Positions 1-12,402 of a stretch of 64,000 bases of DNA are shown here, piece after piece. Each line of letters begins with the position of its first letter. The stretch's first letter is position 1. A model generated the notes under the pieces. It saw nothing but the letters and a program-made list of their open reading frames with translations, did not search any database and was not told the DNA's origin. Source of the stretch: Misgurnus anguillicaudatus (taxonomy: Eukaryota; Chordata; Actinopteri; Cypriniformes; Cobitidae); the NCBI RefSeq assembly GCF_027580225.2, contig NC_073360.2, positions 11,958,501 to 12,022,500 on the forward strand, given 5' to 3'. The position numbers were made by a program, and so were the translations under genes.

Positions 1-1061
1 ACAGGTCATGGGTGAACACAAACCACAGACCCCAAATATCTAGAGATGCTTAAACTCTTTTGTCGAAGACCTGAATTCACCACAAATATATTTCACATGC
101 TACTCACGTTCCAAACAAATCCCAAAGCGTTACTTAGAAAATGTATGGTTTGACTTAATGACATCAATAAATTAAGTGTACTTTATTTATACATACACAT
201 TTAAGTGTATGAGGCATTTTAGCCTGAATAAAAGGCTATTGATCATGTTTATATGTCCTATATAGGACACTACTGTTGTGTGTGTATATGTTTGTGTAAA
301 ACATGTTAAAATTCAGATGAATCAATGCTATTGTTTTTGAATGACACGCCCCCTGGTTGGGATTTATAGGCCGGTTGGATGTGAGGTGTGAAAAAGTGCA
401 AAGGCTTTTGAACAGTGCGATTTCAGAAGTCAACTATACCTTGAATTGTCTTATTTAGATATTTGAAAGTGACTGAATCACAGTGAGGAGTAAACAGATT
501 AGGGCAAACTTTTACATCCTTATTTGGATACCCAACAGTTTACCAACCTCAGCAGTTTAACATCCTATTTTACAGATCTACTGCTATTTTACTTCCTTTC
601 TATAATAGTGGCCAAAACCTCATTTGAAAGCGGCAAACAGACTGTTTTGGAAGGAAATGTTCCAATGCAAAGAAAATTACACAAGGTTTAAAGGTTGCAA
701 AACATAGCAACAGCTATTAAATATAGCCATTTTATTTACATGCACTTACAACATATTGACAGCTTCCTTAGAAAAAACTTACCAGAGCCTTTCGCAAGAA
801 TTACAATTGTATTTGTATACACTTCAAATACTAAAGGGAATTCCTCTTATGCTTTCATTTATAGCACGGACCTCATCTAGATCTGAAATGAAGATATTGG
901 TAAAGGTGAAGATAAGAAAATATTTCTCAAGTCTCTCTTGACGCATTTTGCAACAAAAAAAATCAAGACTGTTTGCCAAAAAACAACATCTGTCTGATGG
1001 GAAATAAGAAGTATTGAGTATTTTCAGATGTGGGGTGTATTTCAATCAGAGATATAAATCA
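1..1061. other. unannotated AT-rich stretch
   Basis: I see no credible coding exon here. The few open frames are short, lack splice context and have no recognisable protein features. No repeat with definable ends was identified. Confidence 0.5.
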
Positions 1062-1200
1062 TGGTTTTGATAAACATGGACTTTAGCAGCACAAAAGGTC
1101 ATGGGTTCGAACCCAGGGAACACACATACTGATTAAAATGTGTACCTTGTTAGTCGCTCTGGATAAAACGTCTTCCAAATGCAAATTTACTAATACATTT
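1062..1200 (+). repeat. tRNA-derived SINE fragment
   Basis: A polymerase III B-box-like GGTTCGAACCC sits at about 1106, followed by GGGAACACACATACTG and a tail of the type GTCGCTCTGGATAAAACGTC, common at the 3' end of fish SINEs. A second, more diverged copy of the middle part lies at about 5513-5630. It is not a functional tRNA gene, because no cloverleaf with an acceptor stem can be built around the B box. Confidence 0.6.
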
Positions 1201-1264
1201 TTAAAACCAAAAGTTGTAACATTATTTCAGGCACAACAAACTAACATAATCAACTGTATTGGCA

Positions 1265-1575
1265 TTAACATAACATTAAGTAAGAAATAAATGACGACTG
1301 GCCATTGAATTATTCAAAAATAATGCGATGCAAAGCGGAGTGCCGGTTTGCCACCTTGGGTGTGCATTGTTTTCAAACGATTCAACGGCCCGTCGTCAAT
1401 TATTCCTTAAATAATTCAAAGGACCAAAGTCAATTATTCCACTTATACCACAGTTACAACAGACATTGCTCTGGTGGTTATTTTTAAGACATGTGAAAGG
1501 TTAGGTGTGCGCTTATCAAAAAATAACCCGTGGGAAAATTTTCAACCAATCAGAATAAAGCATTTAACAGCTCAG
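1265..1575 (-). repeat. dispersed repeat, copy A (partner at 58120)
   Basis: This stretch is the reverse complement of 58120-58411 at moderate divergence. Shared landmarks include CGGCCCGTCGTCAATTATTCC, TGTGCATTGTTTTC, a stretch around GGTTAGGTGTGCGC and an end near CCAATCAGAATAAAGC. It is a non-coding mobile repeat of unknown class. The open frame at 1305-1487 lies wholly inside it and is not treated as a gene. Confidence 0.6.
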
Positions 1576-2281
1576 TCTTATAACAAAGATTTATAAATGA
1601 TAAAAAAAACCTATGATGCTCTTTTGATGGTTCATGTCTCGAAAAGCTGCAGAGCTGAAAGTGAACCGTAACTCAAGTTATTGGCTTTAAATGGAAAGAG
1701 TGGTCCAGAGTTTGAAACCATTTTCCGTAAAATTGCTACGCCACGACTGGCAAAGCGTTCTATGTACTTTCTACCATGAATACATGAACCCTATTGATAA
1801 CGTTGCATCGAGAAGACACTGTGCTGTGCTCTCTCTCCCTCTCTCTTTGTGCCGTGAAAGCGAATTTGGTTAATTTTCACCTCCAAAGCAGAAGGCTGTG
1901 AACAATCAGTAGTTAAAATTAATCTACGATACCACAACAGGCCCTAATGACTGCTTCTCTAATCTGTAAATTGGGTTAACCATACAGAATAGGTTAGTGT
2001 CTAGTTTATTTGGACCAGATTGCTCCTCCGAATCACAACCACTTAAGCCCAGGATACACTGCAGTATTTTTGCCATCCTATAGATGGTTTCATCCTAAAC
2101 ACGTGCGGTGACGCAATTACGCTTCTGGTCGAAACTTTACTTCCGGTTTCTGTTTGTTTAATGGTCTGACTGGTTACTAAACTGAACTCTTGAAAAAATA
2201 CCTCATGGAAAATAACAAATGTTTTGGTTTCCTAAGTAATCTACGTGTTGTTTATTTTGCTTGTTATATAAATAAACAACT
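1576..2281. other. unannotated stretch
   Basis: No coding exon or delimited repeat was recognised. The 60-residue frame at 1691-1873 has no family features. Confidence 0.4.
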
Positions 2282-2285
2282 TTAA

Positions 2286-3498
2286 GCCTCATATTATGTT
2301 CTGGGTCAATTTTACCCGTTTTGATTTTTAAGCTGGATAAACCAGTTAACCTGTGATTTTATTCTTGAAATTTTGTGACTTTTTGTCATTTATGGCCATG
2401 AACATGCATGCAAAGGTTGGACATGCTGATATGTTTTGAAGTGTACCAAAATCATTTTGTAACGATTTTGAGGTTCGCGGGTCAATTTGACCCACATTTT
2501 GTTTTGTTCCAAAGCAACTGTATAGACCTAAATTAAATATATATTTTTTTGTGTTTTAGTTGCTATATTAGTGTTTTAATATCCTGAAATGGGGGTAAAA
2601 ATGCTTCTCCTCACTCTTTTGAGTACTGAAAAAGACTTTTACAGACACAGATGGTAAAAGTGAGCTATCATTCTATTTACAATGTATATGAAATACTGCT
2701 TAAGTTAACTGCTTAGCACAAATCAGGATTTTTGTTCCGATTTTGATGTTCTTGGGTCAATTTGACCCATATTTCTTTGTTCCAAGGCAACTGTATAGAC
2801 AAATTAAATACATTTATTGCGTAAATGTTGGTGTTTTACTACCCTGGAAAAGGAAAAGTGAGCTTTTCCTCACTATTTTCAGTACTGATAAAGACTTTCT
2901 CAGACACAGAAAAGTAAATGTGAACTATCATTTCTATTTTCAATTTATATGAAATACTATGTAAAGCTGATTAATTTAGACCCACAGAAAATCCAGAGGT
3001 GAAGACAGGTGATGCCAGCTGTGCCCCACAAAACACGACACCAAAATAAGCACCATTTGTGTAAAATGCAAGAAGTCAGAAAGCATATCATGTAAACAGT
3101 GATTTGTTGAATTTGTACAATGAGCCTTAAGAACAAAAGATGAGCATATTTAGAAAAAGAAAAGCTTCATTTCATTTTACAGCAATATTAAATTGTTGAT
3201 TAAGGATGTTTAAAAAAAACAACATGTGGAATTAAAATTTAAGTTTTTGTGCAACATTTGTTAAGACAAACATGTTAAAAATTTTGGTTAAATGCATTTT
3301 TTTTAAATAATACTTTTTAATTTTAAGTGTTTGTAATGTGTGACAAAGACTGATACTAAAATGGTCCTGTTCATACCTAATTCCTTCTTGTTTCATAGTT
3401 TCATAATGTGATATTTAAGGAATTGCATTGAATCCAATGCGGGTCAATTTGACCCACTCCATCAAAATCGTCACAAAAATTCGAACACAATACAAGGG
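2286..3498. mobile_element. piggyBac-like non-autonomous element with TTAA target site
   Basis: The element is flanked by TTAA at 2282-2285 and 3499-3502. Its ends are imperfect terminal inverted repeats: the left reads GCCTCATATTATGTTC and the reverse complement of the right reads CCCTTGTATTGTGTTC. The palindrome GGGTCAATTTGACCC recurs inside (about 2479, 2755 and 3433), with a degenerate copy near 2303. An internal segment of about 270 bp is duplicated in tandem (about 2470-2735 and 2738-2965, sharing GCAACTGTATAGAC and CAGACACAGA). No transposase frame exists, so it would depend on a transposase supplied in trans. Duplication of TTAA is the piggyBac hallmark, but the family assignment rests only on the ends. 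Confidence 0.65.
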
Positions 3499-3502
3499 TT
3501 AA

Positions 3503-5512
3503 AAGGACTTTGTTGTTATTTATTCTTAGCGGAGTTTACCGGAAGTTACGTGTTGACCACGAAAGCCATGTGTTTATGTTGTTACTGCTGAAACCGTCTA
3601 TAAGATCATAACCTTATCACACTGTGCAACATGGATAATTTTAACTTGGGTACGAAAAGCAAGTAGACTGTACGATGATGACACCTATTGAATCGTAGGC
3701 TGTGACAGCTGTGAAGGCTGCGATACACGTTAGCGCAACGTCATCAGCATGCGCTAGTGGTAACTAAATACTGGTAAGCAGGTCTTAACAGCAAACACAC
3801 TGTGAGTTGATCATGCTGAATTTCTGACACTGTCAAAAAACGATCGTAGGCTAACTATCTTTTGTCGCAAGATCAGGAAAACGTCTGTCTTTGAACTTCT
3901 CTCACTGTACGAAGTAGGACCACTGATTAAGAGCCAGGATTGCAGAAATTGCGACGATTGTTTCGCGATGGCAATCTTTCATCTCGGACAGCCAAAATTC
4001 ATGCCGTGTACGAATCCCGGGGTTAAGTACTGTACAATTAATAATCGTTGCTTTTATGTTCTATTGAGTGTGCTATATATGTAGTTTAGTACGTTGTGTT
4101 GTGTGCACTCAAGCTAACCGGCTAACTCACATTTATAGTTCTGCTAATCTGCGATCGGCCCGCTATTTTGTCTACAAATGTGTTGATTTATACAGAATGC
4201 CTGGCGTTCTTATGATGATATGTTGGTTTACAACTATACACTGTAGTCCCTTTCTACTGTAAACACACAGTAATGTGCCACTGCGACCAATCAGAGCAGA
4301 GTAGCGTCATGCAAAGGAAGGGGTTTGGCAAGATGAACCTTTAAACCATTCATTTGAGAGTTGTTGGGAAAATAAGAACGAAAGTGTTTTTTGACCTTGC
4401 ATGTATGTAAACCTGTTATTGGGAACTCCCAAAGGCACATATTAACCTTTCTAATAGCAAAATATGTGCCCTTTAACAAATGCAAACTTATTCTGTTACT
4501 AATACTAATACTTAAAATACATTTAAAAACATTTGGATAATCATTGTTTATATTTACCTCATAGATATGTGAACACTTTAGAAGAATTTGGACGTTATTA
4601 AAACGATTTATTAATATAACCAACCTTTTAGTGATATACATACAAGCCATGACATAAGGTCAGCAATAACACCCAGAAAATACTCAACAAACACCCAGAA
4701 ATGTTTGCAATTCTTTATACAAATTAAACCGTTTGAGATGAAACGGTTCAGTTTCAAGAAAAACATGAAAAATGTTTGCATAACAAGCAGCAAGCACCAT
4801 TCATTTGTCTTGTGGTTTGTAATTACAGCTCAGGAGACTGCTGTATAAATCTGAAAGGTCTGTTTCAGAAATACAACACTGGCTACACATTATAAGTAAT
4901 TTAATAAATGGTTTGAATTACAATAGAAGCAAAGTTAATGATTTGTGTCCAAGATCAGCTTGTTTCTGTGCACTCAAAACACAGAAATGCAATTTGGATG
5001 CCCTTAAGGTTAACAAAATGTTTTGCTTCTTGAGTGGATATTTTCTCTTGTCAGTATTAATTTGCCCACCTCGACTCGGTTTTAAAGTTGTGTGTTTTAT
5101 ACTAAATGCTGTAATTCTCAAGACAAACATTACATAAAGCTGTGTTGAGCTCTTAAATTAGTCATTCACTGCGATTCTTTGTTTCAAAGCCTCCAAACAA
5201 AACATCTCTTATTTCATCATCCAAGTGACCCTAAAGTTGGCCAAATTATTTTGAGTGTTATTTTTGTAGATTCATTCTTTAAAACCTTAGAGCGTTTAGG
5301 CAGACAAGAGCCACAAAACCGCAAGTATAATAATATTCACTTTGTGAATTTTTCAGTTGGGTAGGGCAGGAAACACATCTATTGACAACATGACCATTAG
5401 TCACCTTTGAGGCTTTCGGCAAGGTGATGTGCACCAACGTCAGACCTATTTAAAACAATCCAACAATACATACCAAACTCTAATTGTGTTCCTGGAGCTT
5501 AATTTAGTTGAG
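3503..5512. other. non-coding stretch with a fragment of the 29.2-30.6 kb element
   Basis: No gene was recognised. Around 4262-4470 the sequence resembles the right part of the element at 29190-30641 (shared CCAATCAGAGCAGAGTAG, GTGTTTTTTGACCTTGCATG-type text and TAAACCTGTT), so it is probably a third, more degraded copy in the same orientation. The 119-residue minus-strand frame at 4291-4650 overlaps this fragment and is not supported as a gene. Confidence 0.45.
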
Positions 5513-5630
5513 TATTGCGTTAGTAGCACAAATGTTGTGGGTTTGACACCCAGGGAACACATATACTGATAAAAATATGAAGCACGGAAAGCTGGTTAGA
5601 AGACAAGCATCTGTCAGATGCAAAAATTTC
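5513..5630 (+). repeat. SINE fragment, second copy
   Basis: The text GTAGCACAAATGTTGTGGG, CACCCAGGGAACACATATAC and ATCTGTCAGATGCAAA matches the SINE at 1062-1200, but the B box is eroded (GGGTTTGACACCC). It is a short dead copy. Confidence 0.5.
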
Positions 5631-5794
5631 AAATGACTGATAAATATCCAGTAAATATTTCCTTGTGTAGTTTAATTTCTTAAAATATTGACTACGGTTA
5701 GTTGTCATATGCTTTGCTCCAGTAAATATTTCCTTAGTTAAATTAGGATATGTAAGTAATTTTTTAAAGCATAATTTATAAATAAACACTACTG

Positions 5795-7011
5795 GGGCTT
5801 TATCTTACACCCGGCGCAATGCGCAACCAAGTGTCTTTTGCTAGTTTCCACCCTGCGAATTATAATTTTCACGTTTAGCGCCACATTGTTTAAATAGCAA
5901 ATGCATTTGCGCCCCCTTTTGTGCCCATGGGCGTTCTTGTCTGAAAACGAGGTGTGTTCAGGCGCATTGTTGGCGCATAGCTATTTTGTGGCAACTAAAA
6001 TAGACTACGCCATTGACCAACAAAAACCTGCTCTAAAGTCAATAGGGCAATATGTTTTTTGTTATTTGAAGAGCGCATTAATAATATGCGGCTATAAACG
6101 GGACAACAATGCGGGTTTGCTTATCACATACATGAATGCGCAGCAGCACAAAAACGCTTTTAAATATGAAAGATTAAAGGATTGAATGTAAAAGATTATT
6201 ATTGAGTCTCTTGGACATAAATGAGGACCGATTATGAGACGTCACGTTAGAAGACACAAAGAGCTGCTTCACCTGCAGCCTGGTAAGTAAATAAATGCTT
6301 TGCTTTAAACAAATGCATCTATTTTTAAATGTTTTTTTAAATGCTACCTCACGGATTTATTGTATATGATAACTCTGTACCTGTGGATATAGTGAGATGA
6401 GAAACATTTTTAAGTAATGCTTAAAAAAAACTCCTGACGCTGTCCAAGTGCTGAAACGTGCGGAGAGCCGTGTGAAAATTCTTTATCTCCTGTTTTAACA
6501 AATAAAGTATTTTTAGAGTACAAACCTTTTATTACATACTTGTAAATAATTTTTTGATGTTATTGGATAGCCATACATTTAAAGCAATTCAAAGCCTGCT
6601 ATTTTACTTATATGATTAAAAGAAAACTTGTTTTAAAGGTTTTAATAAAAAATAACAATTTCAATACAAGTGAAAAACAACACAATTATTTAACATTAAT
6701 TTTAACTGGGGATCTTCTTCCTCCGCTTAGTTTTTCAGTTTACAAAGTCCGTCATCTAAATAGGGATTAGACACAGCGCAACAGGCTTTTAAAGGGGATG
6801 AGAGCTGAGACTCTCATTGGTTTATTGCAAGTTACGCCCAAAACACACCCATTACTCATTAAAAAAATAGGACCAACCCTTTTCAACCATGCGCTCGGCG
6901 CACAAACTATTTTTCCCGTCGTTAAATTAGCAAAAGTGGATTCAGACACGCCCATTTAGACGTTGCGCTGAGCGCTTTCGACCATGCACTTAGATCGTTA
7001 AAATAGGGCCC
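5795..7011. mobile_element. non-autonomous DNA transposon, copy A (partner at 24490)
   Basis: The ends form an imperfect inverted repeat (left GGGCTTTATCTTACACC, right AAAATAGGGCCC). Internal landmarks shared with 24490-25200 include CAAATAGCAAATGCATTT, GTGCCCATGG(G/C)CGTTCT, AAAAATAACCATTTCAAT-type text, AAAGTGGATT and GTTAAAATAGGGCCC. The 94-residue frame at 5901-6185 lies inside the left end and has no transposase features. I could not define a convincing target-site duplication. Confidence 0.6.
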
Positions 7012-7200
7012 AAGGTGTGCATCTTGAGACACTCGCACTGATATATTTTAAGATATGTCAGAGCAAGTTGTTTTCGATCAAGACAACACTAACATTTAAG
7101 TTAGTCTAGGACTAGGCTTAAGCCCTGTCTGGGAATCCACCCCAATAAACAACTCATGCAGTCTGAGGATGTAGTGGTAACTAAACCAATAGTATGTAAT
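7012..7200. repeat. fragment of a dispersed repeat family
   Basis: The phrases GTGCATCTTGAGACA, TGATATATTTTAAGAT, CTAGGACTAGG and CCCTGTCTGGGAATCCACCCC mark this as a piece of the family whose fuller copies are at 53606-53790 and 53953-54183. Confidence 0.55.
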
Positions 7201-7444
7201 AGGGATGCTTAACGATTAATCGCAAATAATCTATTTATCTATTTATATAATATAAATTATAGATAAATACACAAATATATACATTAAAAAATATATATAC
7301 ACAAATATATTCTTAAATATATACATGCACGTGTGTGCATTTATCTATACAAAAGTTATTATATACAGTTTACACACATATATGATGTAAGCAAAAACTT
7401 TTATTCTGCTATAGATTAATCGCGATTAATCGTTATGCATCCCT
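7201..7444. mobile_element. short inverted-repeat element (MITE)
   Basis: Terminal inverted repeats of about 23 bp differ at only one or two positions: the left begins AGGGATGCTTAACGATTAAT and the right is the reverse complement of AGGGATGCATAACGATTAAT. The interior is AT-rich with ATATATAC runs and no open frame. No clean target duplication could be read, so the superfamily is left open. Confidence 0.7.
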
Positions 7445-10400
7445 AAATAATTATTGGGAAAATGTCTGGAGTTCATGCATAACCCTGAAGAGACAAACAG
7501 GAAAACCTAAACTTATTCAACCATGCAACCACTAATCTACATTGACTATCTGCGGCATTATGGGTTTCTGTTCAGCAAAATCCAGTGATGCATAAATCAG
7601 GGCAGACTGTGGTCAACTACATAATTACTTTAGATTAAGCCCTCAAACATTTATTAAACTCTTGCCAGTAACACACAAAATCAACACAGCAACCGAATGC
7701 TGTGGAACATTGGCACTCACAAAAACACATTAGAGTCATCTGTCTTCACCCGAAATGTGCACAGGGGCCATGCTAACAACAAAGAGAAAGTTACTTTTGG
7801 ATCAAATAAAGCTGATCGTGTCATTTTACATTCTGAAGTCATTTTTCGATCGTGGGTTTGGACCTGAAATCCACACATTTTCCCAAAGTAGACTTGCTCG
7901 GTTCTTTTACCTCTCCAATCCTGAAAACGCTACTATCAATAGACCTTACTCACACTTATGTGTAATATATCACAGAGTCTGTGGTCAATGGTTCGATCTC
8001 CAGACTGGTCAAATATCTACAAATATCCACGTAATCCAAACATGAGACTATTCCTCAATCGATTTTTCAAAGTTACTCCAAAAAGGTTCGGATATCAGTG
8101 TTCTTCACTGTCGACAGGTCAGCAGTCTTTCAGCAATGCACAGTAATGTGCAAACTAATGATCTCAGTATTGATCAATGCCTTAATGTGGCCATTACTCC
8201 CTTTCAGATAAACACAATGGGGAGACTTCAAATGCATGGCAATTAGTGAAATGCTTTAGGAGATTTATGTTTGGGTCTTCTGTTTTATTGTGCAAGAGAC
8301 ATAAAAAGGATAAACCTTTGATGTGATCAAGCAGTGTATTAAATGCATTATGGGACCATAATATGTTAATTACTGTATATAAACTAATATTATTACCCTG
8401 TAAATAACTCGACATTACAAGTCCAACAATAGCATATGTACTATAGTAGCTTAAGAATGCAACTAAATGTGTTGCTGTTGTTGGAAAAAATCAATTCAAA
8501 TCTGATTTGATGGTCTAATTTGCAAAAACATGTTAAGAAACGGCACTAAAAGCTGTGCATTACAGTGATTTTACAGGGGCATTTTTTAACCGAAGTAAAA
8601 TAAATACATAATGCTTTGCATTTATTGACAAGCCTACCTGTAAGTACATAAAAAGGCACGACATCTGCAATTTTTTATACAGTTTGACTTCAAAATTGCT
8701 TAAGAGAAATGCATGATGTGTGTACATTTGGTGAGAAATGTTTGAGCTCATGTTGAAATCTTTAATAATATTGACTTCGGTATTGGCAGGTCCCACCTAC
8801 ATAAAAAACGGAATTGGTGAAGAAAATTGCAATCGGTGCATCTCTACAAGAAAGTTCAAATGAATTGTAAATTCAAGATGATTAAACTCAAACATTTAAG
8901 TGCAACAAATAATTTTTTACATTGTATGTGTCCCCCATTTCATCATGTTGTCTACGAGAAATAATTGAGATGTCATTTTCTAAAGGACAGATTAAGAACA
9001 TTACTGAAAATTTATCTGTTAAATCTTATTCCTCTCTCATTATTAATATAGCGAAATATAAGCGAATATAAGCGAAATTAAAATAATCCTGTACAATACA
9101 GGCACAATAGTTTCAGTCAGAACAAAAGCTAAATAGCTTCTGTCTGAGCTTCAAGAGTTTGTTGAAGGTCAAAAAGGACTCACACGCTCCTGTTGTTTAC
9201 CTTGTGACATTTCAACGCACGACAAGACCGATGACTGCAATAAACGGCAAAGGATAAAAGGCAAAGTCAAGGATATTTCAGCCCAATAAGCAGGTGGCAA
9301 GCCTTATAGCAGTTCAAGACCATTGAATGAAGAGTGCTGAAATACACCTGGCAAACTGGATTCAAGGTTAGCTTCTGTATCGTAACTAAGCAAACAGTTA
9401 CATGTGACAGCAATAAATTAAATTTGGATGACAGAGCGTTTAGGTTTCATGGTGTGTATGGTGCGGCAGACATCCGGCTCCGATGCCGAGACTAAAGCTA
9501 ATAAAGTCTTACTTCGGTTTACTCATTTTAGAAAACTATTAAAAATATAGCATTTGTATTTCACTATACCAAATACTGAATTTTTTTTCCATTGATCACT
9601 TTCTCATCTGAATGGCCGGTTAAACAGAAAAAAGACCCAGGAAGGGTGTAAATTTTGCATCGGATAAAGTGAATATAGCTTAATGGTTTATTGTTACACA
9701 GGTCATATACGATCTTTGGGTGGGTGCGTATTAATTAATTTCTATGTGACTCTGTGTGTGTATATGGAAAGAAAAGCACAATGGTTTGGCTATGTAAACT
9801 ATTTGCTTTGGATAAAGTATCTAGTGTTTATTCCATGCGGCCAGCAGAAGCTCTCATGAGACGTCCAACTAATGTCATCTGTCATTTTTCCAAACGCCTG
9901 GCCCATTAGCTTCATCTCTTGGGTGTTTTTAACTAATACAAAACAATGCATGTTCCCACTTAAAATCTGTCAGCCTTTCCCACTGTTTGTAATAAGTCCA
10001 AATGAGATTACACACGGGCTGAGCATATTTAAATAGTACAGTACAATGCACTTCAGGATTAATCTCTTTTCTTCTATGCAAAACATATTGTAGTAAATAA
10101 TAAAATACTCGTAAAAAATTGTGACTGCGTAATAACATTGAATCCACTCAAGCTGACATATTAATGTGCATACATAAATATAAAAATCTTCTAATGTAAA
10201 CACTAACCATCCATTCACCATTTTTATTATGTAAGGTGCTAGTACATTACAACCCAAATTTCCAATTCATTCTCCAAGGTGCTGTAAGTGGGGGTTTTCT
10301 TTGTAGATATGGCCAAAATCCCTTTGGGGAGGTCACGCCACTAGGCGGCCATATTTGCAATGCCTCCGGGCCGTTATTTCAGTCATGCGGAACTGAAGTC

Positions 10401-10525
10401 TTATCTACTTGAATGAAGAAAGACAGGTATCTCTAAAATCACAATTAAACAACATGTTCACTAAATCTGACAGAAATCAGTTGCGTTTACCACACGCTAT
10501 GTTGTTACAACAAGCACACTCTAGA
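7445..10525. other. unannotated stretch
   Basis: Three kilobases of AT-rich DNA with no recognisable coding exon on either strand. Short frames at 7755-8045, 8194-8415, 8560-8796 and 9970-10257 lack domains and splice context. This lies in the direction where the missing last exon of ptgir should be; I looked for the helix 7 motif (Asp-Pro-Trp) on the minus strand and did not find it. Confidence 0.4.
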
Positions 10526-10745
10526 TATGGTAAATGGACTGCATTTATATAGAGCTTTCATAGACCAATGGCCATCCAAAGCGCTTTACAATTTGCCTAA
10601 CATTCACTCACACATTCATACACCGACGGCGGTGTCAGCCGGTGTCTTGCTGAAGGACACCTCGACACCTGGTCAGGAGGAGCCGGGGATTGAACACCAA
10701 CCTTCTGGATTTGTATACAACCTTATTACTTATTATTGTAGGTGA
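10526..10745 (+). repeat. fish interspersed repeat (GCGCTTTACA type)
   Basis: The stretch begins GGTAAATGGACTGCATTTAT, continues with ATCCAAAGCGCTTTACA and CATTCACTCACACATTCATA, and ends around GGGGATTGAACACCAACC. This combination is a familiar dispersed repeat in teleost genomes. The 72-residue frame across it is an artefact of the repeat. Confidence 0.7.
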
Positions 10746-12297
10746 ACCTGTCTCCCATCGACAGGTAAATCAGATAAAACAGATAAATCACTTCATTTTT
10801 TAAGGGGGCACAGCTCACAGAAATTTGTGCATACACAGACATCAAACGAAATATTATAGATTCTTCAGTCTTTTCCATGGCACTTACATTTCTAACAATC
10901 TGAACACCCCTGCTTTCATGCAAAAACCTCCAAAATAAAAGTGTTGACTAACTTTCACATCAAATACTATTTAATCGGAATAATGACATATTGGTGTCAT
11001 ATTTACATCTGAAACTGCATGTTTTATTCATTTAAGTTTTAATAAATGACTGCATTATCCTATAAAACTAATGTAATTTTTAATCCATTAAGTATATAAA
11101 CCAACGAAAATGACATAAGCTATAGCCACTTGATTGATTTTAATGTTCAATAATGATTAAAAAAAATATGTTTAGAAAAAATAATTAGAGGAATGGATTT
11201 TCGAACTCTGTGAACTCTGGCGAACTTTGGCGTTGTACCAAGTAGATGAAATCTTTACTAATATAATGTTGAGTCTGTCATATTTTAAACCATACATTCT
11301 CTACACAGAGGAGGTTAACTGCACATTACTGTACTGGGGTTTGGAAATGTTGTGAGCGTTTCTTACACGTTTTAATTCCTCAGATAGCAAAATGCAGCAG
11401 CAACAGCTAAGAGCTCGTGAGCGCACTCAGACGCTGATGACGCCAGAATAAAGTAATGTTACACGATGAAAATCTCAGAAAAGTGACAAGGATGCAGCAC
11501 AGAATTGATAATATTGTGCATATTAAAAAGATTAAAAGACAAATAACAGATTAAATGGACGCTTCTTTGATTTTGAGGTTGCATGCAAAATCCATTTGGC
11601 TCAAAAAATCAAGGGGGCACGTGCCCCCTCAGTTTGAATGGGCATGACGCCTCTGCCTTAAGTATCTGTCGATACAGATACCGATCCATTACTATCTCTA
11701 TCGCCCTTTTAATCAATTAAGCTGCAAATAACACATTTGTTAGCCGTACAAAAAGCTTAAACGGAGCTACAGAGCTCAAACGTTTTATTGTGCAACAAAT
11801 GACTGTGCAAATTCAAGACTCAATGAAACATTGCGCAATATTGCTGCTTCATTTTTATTTAAATGTTTCAAACAGACTAGTTGCAACATTTTTAGTTAGT
11901 CAGCACAAAAATTCAAATGAAATTTAAGGTGTAACTCTAGACAATTTAAAGTGCAACTTTGTGCAAATTCACGTTGCTCAGCAAGTCGCGCTTTACACCA
12001 AGTTGCCATGACAAGGTCCGTGTTGGGATTGGATTGTATCCCTCGACTTCTACAAAATTCAATCCAGCTATTTAAGCCAATACCCTATCAATATCAATAC
12101 AGAATATCATACCCCCCCAAGTGTGATGTCATGACTTTTAATCACACATTCACTGACGCTTTAACCCTTTTGGCAAAGTACCAGCAACGTGTGAGAAGTA
12201 AAAAAGTGAAGGTACGCTAAAGATGAAAATTGAGAAGTGCACTGGTTGAACTTCAAGCACTGATTATATCAAATATATTTGATATTGCTCATTTCCC
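10746..12297. other. unannotated stretch with one hAT-type end
   Basis: No gene is visible. At 11608-11656 the text GGGGGCACGTGCCCCCTC followed by GACGCCTCTG looks like the right end of a hAT-type element related in style to those at 19326 and 36124; its left end was not located. The 89-residue frame at 11951-12220 has no recognisable features. Confidence 0.35.
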
Positions 12298-12402
12298 TTT
12301 TTCAATCTAAATGTATGAGTTTATCTCCACCATCTAAGAAGAAGTATGTTTTTCAATCTAAATGTATGAGTTTATCTCCACCATCTAAGAAGAAGTATGT
12401 TT
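12298..12402. repeat. two-copy tandem duplication, period 51 bp
   Basis: A 51-bp unit starting TTTCAATCTAAATGTATGAG occurs twice head to tail (first at about 12300, second at 12351) with no visible differences. The near identity suggests a recent replication-slippage duplication. It has no coding content. Confidence 0.85.

Noticed and set aside
1062..1200. tRNA gene
   Set aside because: Only a B-box-like motif is present. There is no acceptor stem or anticodon arm, and a second decayed copy plus a SINE-type tail show it is a SINE.
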